Source of the DNA: Camarhynchus parvulus
Lineage: Eukaryota > Chordata > Aves > Passeriformes > Thraupidae
DNA length: 64,000 nt
NCBI RefSeq assembly: GCF_901933205.1
Contig: NC_044572.1
Coordinates: 60,856,965 to 60,920,964 of the forward strand
Direction of reading: 5' to 3'
Below the pieces are notes generated by a model. The model ran no database searches, was not told the DNA's origin, and worked only from the letters and a program-made list of their open reading frames with translations. This document shows, one piece after another, positions 39,301 to 51,000 of the stretch. Every line of letters begins with the position of its first letter. Positions within the stretch are counted from its first letter, which is position 1. Made by a program: the position numbers and the translations under genes.

Positions 39301-41204
39301 ATGCAAACATGGAGATGATTTGAAACAACTGAAATATGACTGTAAAAAACAGGTAGACGATGATTCAAACCTTCTTGGGATTTAGGATTAGGCAGAAGCA
39401 GTCAACTAATTACACATTCTGTTTGTTTTAGCTGAGGGAACAATGAAAGTTTTACAGTTGCTACATTCATCACACATTTTTCACTGTTATATGGTAAACA
39501 AAATTTATGTCTTTCCTCCAAGTGAAGCAGACAGTGAGTCTGGTAGGGCTGTTTTTCCTTTCCTTAAGCGTTTGTTTCTTCACTTGCTGTTTTTCTCATA
39601 TGTAAGTCTTCTGAGGTATATCTGAAGGCACATTCACCTTTGTATTCATAAAGAGTGTTTATATGAGGCACATCATTTACAAGGGCATTTCCTCATTCCC
39701 ATCACTTTTTGAGGAGAGGGGCCATTGACTACAATTTTTTAAATTTAAATGTTTAACTGACTGCATTTGCAACATTACTCCTTTCATCATTAGAACTTTT
39801 TTCTAGGTTTTCTGTACCTGGAATATTTCAGTGAGAGCAGAGAGAGCATATAACATACATAGGCACAAGTTCTTCTCTGTAGAATACTTTAAAGGAAAAA
39901 CTTTAAAGTAAAAGAAAGCAATACCTTTTTGTGGTTTTTTAGAATAGGAGATCCAATTGTATTCAAGGAGCAATTTTTTCTGGACCCCAGAGGGAAACTT
40001 TGTCATGGTCAGGATGTGTGCAGCATGCTGTGCAAAAGCAGCTGAGCTCTGCCCCACGGTGCTTGAATGTGGGGTTCTCATCACTGAAGGGCCAAAAGAC
40101 GTACTCATTATCTCTATCCCTCTTTTAATTCTATGTTATAAAAGTAGCTATTTTTCCCAGGTGATCACTGTCAGACCTTCTTTTGGATATCCAGAAAGAG
40201 CCCTGCACCATCTCCACCTCTCTCTCACCCTCCCTGCTCCACTGGGAACAGCACCTATTGTAGATACACAACTGAGCATGTAGAGCAAGAAAATCACATC
40301 TGAGAAGACATCTTTTATCCTTCAAAACAATCTGCTCCCTCACCATTTCCTGTATTAAATTCTTACAATATTTTTATATTTACAGAAAAAATAAAGGATT
40401 TCTTTCACTTGTGTAAGAAAAACAATTATACCAAACAGACATTTTCAGGATGAAAATATACTCACAAAATTTCCAGAAAAAAAATTCTAAGTAACTGATA
40501 AAAGTCATGTAGACAATTATGTTGCATTTTTTAATTTCATAAGATAGCTTATGTTCAGTTTTTAAGATACAGTTTGCTGTCATTTGGTCCATAAATCCAA
40601 GCAATTGGGATTCATGGCTTCACACACCGCTCTCATTATGCGTGCTCACTGCAAATGCTTGCAGTGTGGATATCACTTTCTTAAAATAGAGTGTTTGAAA
40701 ATAATTTAGTCTTTTACATGAGGTCACCTTTTCTCAAGGCACAGTATAATTTTTAATTAATGCTGGAGATCCTGTATCTCTGAAAGATTATGATTATGCA
40801 GACTTTATAAAAACACTTAAATTAAAAAACGAAGCAGGTGCTTCAAGTTTCTGCAGAGACATGTGCAGATCTTTGGTTACAATTTTTAAGTGCCTATTCA
40901 TTAGGGCCCTCATAGGACAAAGCTGTGCATGGAGCCAGCTGGCTTTCAGGTACTTCTGCTGCTGTCCAATTTAACTGTGCAAGTGGTGCAGCATAATAAT
41001 TCACAGGCTGAGATCACGACTACAGTTACACCTTAACACAACTGAAGATGATGAAAATGTTTGACAGTGGAAAAAGCAGCAGTAAGACAGTCACATAAAC
41101 ACTATTTCACTATGAATTCCGGAAAAAAATCCTCCCTAAATGAATCTTGTTTATATGGAAGAAAATGGGAAGGGTTGCATTTGCAAAATTATCCAGTAAT
41201 AGAT

Positions 41205-41293
41205 AATCTCACCACACTGAAATTAAAATTAAAATTTAAATTTTAAATCTAAAGTAATTTCAAATCTCACCATGCTGAAATTAAAATTAAAAA
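41205..41293. repeat. 58-bp-period duplication with AT palindrome
   Basis: AATCTCACCACACTGAAATT at 41205 recurs as AATCTCACCATGCTGAAATT at 41263, each followed by AAAATTAAAA. Between them lies a self-complementary AT-rich stretch, AAAATTTAAATTTTAAAT. The second unit is incomplete. Confidence 0.8.
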
Positions 41294-42115
41294 AAAACCT
41301 AAAAGACACTGCTCACAACATACCACCAGCAAAGTGTTTAAAATACAAAATCAAACAGAAATCCACCTTAATCCCTCCCCCTGCTCCCTGAACATTAGAA
41401 CACCTTTAAAATGTAGATGTAAAATAATTACTTGATTGTGGATACGAATTACTATGATTGTTAAAAGGATCTGTTGTAATATAGCGTGTTTGTATACAGA
41501 CTTGCATTTGTGGCATAGCACAGCACAAGCAGCAATAAATCTGCAATATTTATACACACACAGTTAGGTGTAAGCCCAAATTTACACCCCCAGAGACAAG
41601 GGATATCACTCCTAACAGGGCCTCACTTGGAACTGATCCAGCTTTTGAACTGTAGATTAAATACTATTTTTATTTTCTTGGGAAAATAAGGTAAAATTTA
41701 TCATATTCAGGCAAGAACAGAATGGCAGGGTTCACAAGACAGATGGTGCCTGAGTACTACAGCAGTTGTCACTTTGTTGTTCACTGCTGAGGAAATACAG
41801 CAGAACAATAACTTTGGACTGGTATTTGACTTAGACACATAAATACATGTCAGCCAATTTTTCTCCATACACTCATACATCCTCACATGCCTGTTATTTT
41901 TCCTATGAGATGCAAATTCCTTTTGCCCCCCCACAAATAAGCTGCTAGGATTTTTGGTTCTGGATGATTTATAGGCTTTAGCTTAGAATCAAAAGCTATC
42001 TTACTTTCCAGAATAAAATATGCTGATACCTCATTTCAAGTATATCTGTGGAACTGGGATTTTGAAAGATTGTGAAAGAGGAGACTGTTCCTCAAAAATC
42101 ACAACTGCCACAACA

Positions 42116-42128
42116 ATACACACACACA
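42116..42128. repeat. (CA)n microsatellite
   Basis: A short run of CA units. Confidence 0.8.
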
Positions 42129-43796
42129 GATACTGGCAATTAACTTTCTCCTCTCATTGGCCCTGTGTTTTTCTTTTTGTGAAATTATGTTCTCAGAATC
42201 AGATAAAGGAAAAAAAAAAAAAAACAACAAAACCAGGGCCCAGCAGAGCTCTTTCTAAAGATAGTTTGGAGAGCATTCTCCACAGAAATGATGCATGTGT
42301 ATGTGATACATGGCATATCATCTACCAGTAAAGACAAAATAAATTTCTTGGCAATTACATTATTCTATTTCAATATGAATAAGTGCATTAGTTTGATTTA
42401 GATATGAGGCATTACAAAGGTTTTACAGTAAGTAGTTTTGCTTTCCATACTGTCCCAAAGTGTTTTGATGTACAAATCCAATTTCTTACCAGACACACTG
42501 AACTTGCACAGTGTGCACAGTTGCCAACTATTTCTCCTATGCTACATACCCTCAGAATCCAACCTATGCAGAGCTTCCTTGTCCTTAAAACTACGCACAT
42601 CTCAAGAAAAGGAAGTACTCAAAGACAGTATTTATAAAGGCGTTGGTTTAAAAGCACCAAAAGCCTGTAGTTTCAAGGAAGAGAGAATCCTTTGTAATAA
42701 ATTAGAAAATCTTCACACATATACTTTCCCAGATTATTATATCAAATTTGTTCAAATGCTGTGGATTTTAAAATACAAAAATATAGACATTTTAAAAATA
42801 AGTACCAATGGTATCTGTTTTCCAAATCTAAACATCCTAAAATAAATTTACATTAGCTTCTGATACAAATTTGTTAATAACCAGAGCAAGAGCAAAACCA
42901 GATATAGTGTATTAAATATTCCTGGAAAGGAGTTCATTAAAAGTCATCCTATTTGCTGATTTGTTACTGGAAAGCTTTATAAAGAATGGAATATGTATAC
43001 AGAAGCAGTTAAAACTGAACAGATTTTAGAGTATTTATTTACTCCTTACATTTCTTTCAACACGGGGAGTGACAATAAAGCTAAGAAAGAATGTAACAAA
43101 AATTCAACCCAAAAATAAAACCCAAAATTCAAATTCCTCTATCCTCCCTATTAAAAAATTTTTGTTTCAAAAACCACAGTGGCCATAAGAGCACAGGCAG
43201 CATCACTACAGCAACACAAGGCCTACTTCTACAGACATAATTGACTGCACTGACATCAGGAAGCTAATTCATTAAACCTGCATGGACTAAGATAAGATTG
43301 ACTGGAGCTGTTCAGCTGAAAAGGCAGGCCTTGCATTTCAGAAAATATGGTAATACAATGTTTCTGCATATTGAGCTGCTTACTCAAAGTTGAAAACACC
43401 AGTAATCTGTATGACAAGTTGTTGTGGGCTGCTTTCCTAAGGTGGCATATACAAACTTGGAAGGAGATCAAAGGAGATCTACCATAAAAATGTTTTACTT
43501 GTTAGGGATTTCTATCAACCATCCTGCAGGCCCTGATCTTTGACACTACACCCCAGTGTTTGAATGACAATAGCGATGTTTTTTCCATTCTCAGGAAGAC
43601 ACTGGCATATATATTTTACCTTTCCCTCCATGTTTTGAAGTATAATGCAGAACATCTTGTATTCTGTAACACAGAATATCCTGCTCATATCTGACAAAGC
43701 TCTGAGGATCCTTTTCAGAATGCTGCTATGAGCAACTGTCCTTTTGCAGACTTTTGTTATCAATAGTGTGTTGGGTGGCTCAGCTTCCACAAGTAT

Positions 43797-43872
43797 GGTG
43801 TGCTGCAGTGCTGTGTGTGCATGGTGATGTGCTCTGTGTATGTGTGCTGTGTATGTACAGTGATGCTGCTAT
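43797..43872 (+). repeat. Degenerate GTGCTGTGTATG-type repeat
   Basis: GT-rich stretch in which variants of GTGCTGTGTATG and GTGTGCTG recur about six times with variable spacing. It reads as a decayed minisatellite, not a coding repeat. Confidence 0.65.
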
Positions 43873-44846
43873 TCCAAGCTGGAAGATGGGTAATGAGAAC
43901 ACCAGGGAGCTGTATACATACTGAAGGCCTCTTCTGAGCTTGAGGATCCAGGCTTTTATGAACAGCTTAGGAGAAGATACTGACAATGCCTGTTGGCAAG
44001 ACTTTAACTTTTTACTTCCATAATGTCTCTGAGGTGAACTTTAATTACAATAATTCAGGCAAAATAAGGTGGGAGTTCTGTATCTGGGAGGCCACAGCAA
44101 AATTTCACAAGATTCCTTGCTGATTTTTCAGAGAACTGTAATTCAACACTGGGCACAGTTTAGTCAAAAGTGTGGCCATGAAGATTTTTTTAACATACAC
44201 CTTGTCAAGGGAATGAAGATGGTGCTTTTGTCATAATGACTAAGCAGGTTTTCTTCATCCTAATTTTCAGCATACATACTTAATTTAACACAGATTAATG
44301 GTGAATTATGGTTCTCTCAACCCCATATGTGTATTCTAAAAAGCTGTGAGACTGTAAAAAACCAGACAGAACTTGTTTTTAAAATAAATGTACACGAATA
44401 CATGAACGCGTTAGAGGGAGACAACAGAAAAAGTAGTGTTTTGCAGAAAATGGAAATGAGCAAATGTGAGACAGAGTGCTCTCAGCATCTGCATAGTGCT
44501 AGACCTTAGAAAGCTTTAAATCTTTATTAAATACAGCGATTGAATTTTCTGAAATCTTCCTCAAAAACTGTTTCTTACTATAGCATGTCAAACAACATTC
44601 TAACATGCTGTTAGCTTGAACCCTAAGAACAGTTTTAAATTAAAAGAATTTATGCCAGATATCTCAAAAGAAGCCTTGTCTGCTCTACAGAGACACATCA
44701 TCAAGCATGGCAGAAATAAAATTAGAACAGGAAATTTTGCTTTAGTTGGTGCTATGGATGGATGTTGCTCCACCTTCCTGCTAAGTTATATATGGAATTC
44801 TTCCATGCCTGAAGATATTATTTTCACATGGAAAGCAAAGGGAAAA

Positions 44847-44860
44847 GTGTGTGTGTGTAT
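44847..44860. repeat. (GT)n microsatellite
   Basis: About six GT units passing into ATAT. Confidence 0.85.
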
Positions 44861-45655
44861 ATAGATAAGATACCAGAGTACCTGCAAGCTCTGTGAACAA
44901 GACTACAAGAGGAAAAATGAGAGAAAATGGGACTAAAAAATTAAAACATGAAACAAAACTCCCCACAGTAATTCAATTCATGGCTGTGAATGAAAAATTG
45001 GGGGCTGCAATACTTCCACAGCATTTGATTGGAGAGGAAGAGAGATACACCTCAGATAGCCACCCCAGTGGGACCAGCAAATGTTGGATTTAGGGACAAA
45101 GCAACTGCACTCACTTGATTTTTAATTAAGTGTATAAAGCACTGCTGTCCATCCACCATTTCCTAGGTGCAAAGAATTCAGGGCAGGCTCTCATCCTGTG
45201 GTCTGAAACTTTAAATGGTGAAGATGAAGCAGATTCTGAAAGATAACAACTAGCTCATTGCTTCAATGTCATAGATTATATAACACAGGGCAAATCTTCC
45301 CATTAAGTTAAATTGTAAACTATGACAGAATGAAAGTAACCTAATGAGAAGGTGCATAGATAATTGCTTTACTTGTAAATTAGGAAACTGAATAAAATCT
45401 GAAACACTGAACAACTGTGGCTGTTTAGTTCCACATTGGGAGATTCAATTTTGCTAATCCACTGACACAATACCCTACATACTCTAGTGTCAAACTCTCT
45501 CAGAAGTTTCCAAATATAGCCAATTACCGACTTTTATGTATTGCATCTATAATTCAGGTTACTACTTGTTTCCTTAGGATGTGAATTTAAATATGACCAT
45601 TTTAAGATGTTCTATATATACAGAATTGAAAACCTGATGATATTCTGTTCCAGAC

Positions 45656-45774
45656 CATGGTGCTAATAACACCAGAAGTGCAGGTTCAATCCCCGTACAG
45701 GCCATTCATTTTAAGAGTTGGACTCTGTGGTCCTTGTGGGTCCCTTCCAACTCTCAGAATATTCTGTGATTCTT
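45656..45774 (+). mobile_element. TguSINE1-like SINE: tRNA-Ile 3' half fused to CR1 tail
   Basis: The left part, CATGGTGCTAATAACACCAG, is the anticodon arm of a tRNA-Ile with anticodon AAT. It is followed by the B-box GGTTCAATCC at 45683-45692 and the acceptor end CCCCGTACAGGCCA, ending at 45704. At 45705 it passes into a CR1 3' end: TTGGACTCTGTGGTCCTTGT, then GGGTCCCTTCCAACT and ATTCTGTGATTCT. This composite is the structure of TguSINE1, a SINE known from passerine birds that is mobilised by CR1 machinery. The 5' half of the tRNA head, with the A-box, is missing, so this copy is 5' truncated and cannot be transcribed from its own promoter. No target-site duplication is visible. Confidence 0.88.
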
Positions 45775-46746
45775 GAAGCTCATGCTATGTTTATAAAGAA
45801 ACAAGGTACTGCAGTGTATCAAAAAAGCAGCAGAAAAAAATGTTAAGATTTACTTAAAACACCTGAGATGCAATTCAAATGCTTTAGACATGTCCATTGT
45901 TCTTAACTAAACATAATAGCAAAAAAACGTCCATAATGTAGTGACTCAGTGACTATAAACAGATGATGGAAAGCAAAATGAAATAAAGTTAAAACAAGGA
46001 GTCAAATCAAAATATGGGCATTCATAAATAGATTTTTATTTAGAGACCTATGTAACTCAATCTGCACGAGAGGCTTGTTGCACTCTTTTGTATGACTGGA
46101 ACTTATAGGAATTAAATACACACAATCATGCACTTTTCAACATACATCATTAAAAAATCCTGTCTAAATTTTCATCATTCAGAATATGATTAATGCAGCC
46201 TATCAGAAGCCAGATGGTGCAAAACCAGAGCCATCAATCAAAATGAAAAGACCACTGTGTGCTATCCCGAGCGATGTGCTCTCAAATGGAATTTCTGGTC
46301 ACAGATCCTAACGCATGATGTGCAGTGCCATAAACATCATGGCACTGCCCCTAAGGAACAGCCACAAACACAGCAGGCTTTGTTAGGCTAAAAAAAAAGT
46401 AGAATTAGTACTTGCTGCTGTAGCCTCTGACTGGGAAAGGCTCTGCAAGCCAAATAGATGTACTTTAAATAAAAAATTAAAAGCAATGCCTTTAATGAGT
46501 TTAATGTTTGCACTGATGACAGTACCTGTCAAACTGTGCACTTGCCATTTGATTTAATATGGGATCGTGCCATACATAAACAAAGCAGCTGCCACTGTCT
46601 GTCTGACACGTGAATTGGTATTTAATATCTGTTCCCACACAGGACTTACAAAGGGTTCATGTTTTTAGCTTTCTATTACACATTTTCTGCAAATGTTATA
46701 CAGAAAACAAGGTTGGGGTTTGCAATGGAAAATAGTGATGGCTTAC
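45775..46746. other. Non-genic stretch with a perfect hairpin
   Basis: No frame of note. It holds the 10-bp-stem hairpin at 46322-46348 and an evenly mixed, comparatively CpG-containing segment at about 46180-46640 described in the findings as a possible conserved element. Confidence 0.45.
46322..46348. repeat. Perfect inverted repeat, 10-bp arms, 7-nt loop
   Basis: GCAGTGCCAT at 46322-46331 pairs perfectly with ATGGCACTGC at 46339-46348 across the loop AAACATC. The stem is too short for a typical microRNA precursor, and the flanks show little further pairing. Confidence 0.9.
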
Positions 46747-46794
46747 ATCTTGTAAGATTTTGTACCAAGCAGGCCTAGTACTTAAAATATCAGC
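46747..46794 (-). CDS. Candidate coding exon, unknown protein (minus strand)
   Basis: The splice borders are the best in the window. On the minus strand a pyrimidine-rich tract ending ttttatttttacag precedes the block, and it ends CAAGAT before gtaagcc. The 48 nt are open in phase 0 at both ends and translate to ADILSTRPAWYKILQD, which has a mixed, protein-like composition. The frame also stays open on both sides, so the call rests on the borders. The family is not recognised. It could belong to the same gene as the 57.8-63.5 kb blocks, with which it is phase compatible, or be a pseudo-exon. Confidence 0.33.
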
Positions 46795-47328
46795 CTGTAA
46801 AAATAAAAGGCATGAAGAAGCATAATTCACCATACCATACACAAACTTCATAAATGATGCTATCAATATTAAAAGAGATGCACAAATGAACAGCAGTAAT
46901 AACATATAGGTGTTTTTACCTGGAACTAGCAAGACAGTATGAAATAAAGGATTTGTTTGCGTGACTGCTTATATTTGCAGCATGAAGTGTTTACCACAAC
47001 ACTTCTCTCACGTGTGCTACGTAAGAGAATATATCAAATTTTATAGAAATACATTTTGTAAAAAAATAAATATCACATTCTGTTTTAAAGACCTGCATAA
47101 ACTACCTACATATTCATCTCTTTTTCTATAAGGCTTGGAGAATAGGTATGACTGCCATGATTGCATGAGAAACAGGTGGAAGAAAAATTAAACATGACCT
47201 AGAGCAGCATTTATATAAACTAAATGTCATCTTTCAAGATCCACTTCTTACTTGCTTTCAGTAGTAGTACAAAATTCCACATATATCAAGAAGAAAGTGT
47301 AATGCCTTTGTTTCTTTAAGGAGATATA

Positions 47329-47342
47329 CCCCCCCACCCCCT
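47329..47342. repeat. C-rich tract
   Basis: A run of seven Cs, an A and further Cs; low complexity. Confidence 0.8.
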
Positions 47343-48050
47343 CATTTTTGTTCTGATGATCATGAGATACTAAATCTTAAATTCATCATTAGCCCCTTAT
47401 ACAACCACTGCAAACTTCACATGATGCTAATCAAAGAGAGGCAGTTTCCAGAATCACAGGAAGAACCTACAGTGCCTTGGAAAGATGCTTTTTTGGATGC
47501 TGGAATCTCATCAAAATTTGAACTTATAAGAAAATTCTAGAGAAGATGGCACCACACAAGCCTCTCTTACTGGATCCTTTCCCTCAAAAAATGTATGGAA
47601 GGATGTATAGTTTCTTTTATCCCTCTATGGATGGGTCCAGTTTTTTGGATGAAAAGTCTCCTATGTTCTTAAAATACCAGAAGAAAAAATTATATAAAGG
47701 AAATTAAGATGTCATATTAAAAGAATGAAAAAGGCTTTGTTAAGCTACACTTAAAATAAAATTCAGGTTTGTACCTCTATTCCTAATGACAGCACCACTC
47801 CTTCCTCCTGATGCACTAAAGCTCAAGTACAGCTGAAATTGAACTGTGTGTTTAAGATGCTTCTTTCACCCCAAACTGGAACCCAAATCTCCATGGCGTG
47901 TTCACACTGCAGGCTGAACTTGAAGTCTGCTGACTCAGAGTCTCCATCCTTGCCCAAGGTTTGAAAGCCTTTCAAGCCTACTGTAATTCACACAAGTAGT
48001 AAATGTTAGTATCTGGGACATTTAACTTAATGTTGCTAATTTTGCTGTAA

Positions 48051-48073
48051 ACATGTATACAGTGTATACATGT
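48051..48073. repeat. Perfect 23-bp palindrome, 1-nt centre
   Basis: ACATGTATACA at 48051-48061 and TGTATACATGT at 48063-48073 are exact reverse complements around a single G. This is long for chance in 64 kb. It could be a dimeric protein-binding site or a replication-slippage product. Confidence 0.9.
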
Positions 48074-51000
48074 CAGAAAACTGACATCATCCAGCACTCA
48101 TCCCACAATTCTCAGGAAGGATGAGCAATTGGTAGAAGCCAAAGGATGCTTGCCTAATTACCTCTAAATACATCTCTGTCCCCTAAGATCACAAGAGTTT
48201 CCCTCCAACACAGGCACACTGAGTGCAAAATCACTGACAGCATGTTTGAGAGAGCCCTGAATTTCACACACAGCTAGGACAATCACCTAGATTATGTATG
48301 GAAAATCCATGTGGTTTGCTGGCAGATTCTGAGACTCCTCCTCCAGCTGCCCTTCAAAGCTGAGCTCTTGAGCTCACACTGACAGTGGCCAAACTGCACT
48401 GCATGGAGAGACAGCAGGAGAATTAGTTTCCTGTGTAGAGCAATCAAATGCCCACATTATATCTGCTGTTTTACACGGCCACTTTACTGAGGCTTCTCTT
48501 TCCAACTGTATAACTAACCTCTCTTCATGCTTTTAAGTGGAATATAGTGCAGACAGGAAATTATAACAAAATAAAAACTAATGGAGCATCTCTAGTTCCA
48601 AGAGTTTAAATGACAGCAGAAGACGGAATAAGTAGCCAGCACTAATTTAATCCAAATGGGGAAAAATGTGATCCTATCCTTGTATGATTTATGCAAAATA
48701 TACCAGATTGTTTCTGGATGATACTTGGAATCAATCTCAAATCAAAGGTTTTGATATTTATGGGGTTTCATAGATGTGTGTATGTGCATATATGCAAGTC
48801 TGTGCAGAAAATTAACTTATTATCAGACAAAAAGCCAAAAAATCCACACCTCCTTCACAACTTTATGTCAAAGGGTCAATAAAGCATGATTTTACATGGG
48901 AATAATTAAGAAGAAAAAAAAATTAAATATCCTCACTCCATGGAAGAAAGTAAAAATCTTACCCAAGATTTGAGGTACCAGATGATTACTCAAAATATTC
49001 CAATAATAAAAGTATTGATGCCTACTTGATTAACAACTAAAATTTTAAATACTATGTCAAATTAATTACAGCACACAGTTTTCCAGTGAGAAGATGGGGA
49101 TCAAAACATAAAGACAGTTATCAAATTTACCAGTGAAGTTCCCAAAACTTCGGTCTCTTGGTTAGTGCTTAAATAAAAGCAGGGAAGTCCAAGAGCTTGG
49201 TCATATGAATACTTACATCAATAGCAAAGTTTGAATAATGGGGAGCTGTACTACCACCTCTGTGCATGGGTTTCCACAACTCTGTGCTCATGCACTGCTA
49301 CACTTGATGCACTGATGCCTTCCCCTCCCACAGCCACTTTATGTCACGGCAAAGTACAGCTAAGTGGCTCCATAAAGAGGAAAATAATCAAGAAAAACAG
49401 AAAGGCAGGTGAACAAAAAAGAGCGAGAATGCAATGCTAGTACTTGAAGAAGATATTAAAGAAAGAACAGTTAGATAGAAAGAAAGCAAAAGAAAGAAGG
49501 TAGACTACATAAAGGAAAAACCCTTTTATTTTTTTGAGGGGAGAAAGGGCAAAAGAATAAAGAAAATGGGAGGGGTTGGAAATAGGAAAAGATGGGAGAT
49601 AACTAGGAAATCCAATCCACTACAAACTGCAAAGCCAGAGAGACAGAGGTCAAATGTGGTCTTAAGGAATAGAGAAGGAAAGATACTTGAACATGAAATG
49701 CCCATGGCTAGTTATACACTCCATCACATTTTGATGTGATTTTGATGATGACACAAGATTGAAGGGAGCTTTAAAAAACTGTAGCAGGGTCAAGCCTGTT
49801 TATTTTTTGTGATGCCAAGGTTTTCCAGCAACTAATTTGAAAAACCCTAAAACCTTTCTTTTTTGTATTTTTTGTCTCAGTATCAGATCAATCACTGATG
49901 GACAAGGTATATAAATGATACAAGACATGGAGCAAAAGGTAATGTCTTTCTCCAGAAAATAACAAGAGGATTAATGGGCATAAAAGAATTTTGTTTCCCT
50001 TAAGCTGATATGGCATGTATTTAATGTCACTGTAAAATTTGTCTCATTTTATGTTTCAGTATTTTTTTGGAGTAGAATATCGTTATTTCAGGCAATCTAC
50101 TATATACCAGGTAGCATTTACAAGCTGCAGCAAGGAGAAAAACTGTGAAGTAAATAACCACTATTTTCACAACTTTTTAACTGGAAGAGTGGCTTTACAT
50201 GGGGTGGGGGATATATGTGGATTTCATGAGTGCATTTATTAAAACAGTTGTCAAGATCACTAATGAAGATATTTCAGTAATACATTGGTACCTGTGAAAC
50301 CTTGTTCAACACCAAAGCACATACATCAACATATAGCACAGGTATATCTTTGTGTATAGATACAAACATGATTCAACACACTATTGTTAAACAATTTTTT
50401 GAAAGGCCATTTTTAAAAGACAGAAAAAACACCTCTCTATCCTAAAACAGGAAAAGCCTCTGTTCTGGAATAGAGGTAACAATCCCAAACAATTCAGTTA
50501 GCATCAGATGAGGTTAGATGCTTTAAATGTCCAACTACAGCAAAAGTTACTAGCATTAAATATGTATTTAACCAAAATATTAATCATATCTACTAATAAT
50601 GCATATACTTGTCTGTATATAGTCTAAGTTTTGTCTAAAACAAAACCAACCAAGAAAGCATTGGTTTTAGAGCAACAAATTCAGGAATTGGGTTCTTTGT
50701 TTCTTGATTTTCTGGATGTAATATGCACTTCAAATAAGACTGCAATTCTTTAATCACAACACTTCAGCTACAGAATTAAGACAGAGTAAATATTTTTCTA
50801 CAGCATATACAAAGGAGAAGTAAGCCTTTTTGTTGCCGTGCTTGCCTTGTTTCTTTGCCTCTTCTCTACAAACCATGAAACAATTCCTGGTGTATGAACA
50901 GCCCTTTCTAAACTATGTCTGTATTAGCTCACTCTGTGTTACAGATGGCACAAACTTCAATGTAGCTTAGAGTTAAGTCAAGAACGAGCAGGAGCTTTTG

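Larger units (their letters stand above)
32381..45655. other. Anonymous DNA, no gene seen
   Basis: Contains small repeats (33355, 41205, 43797) and short frames on both strands. The minus-strand frame at 43515-43790 (91 codons) and the block 39818-39876 look more protein-like than most but lack a consistent gene model; see the findings. No transposon was recognised. Confidence 0.45.

Noticed and set aside
45656..45704. tRNA-Ile gene
   Set aside because: Only the 3' half of the tRNA is present and it runs into a CR1 tail, so it is a SINE head, not a tRNA gene.
46322..46348. microRNA precursor
   Set aside because: The perfect stem is only 10 bp and the flanks do not extend the pairing to precursor length.
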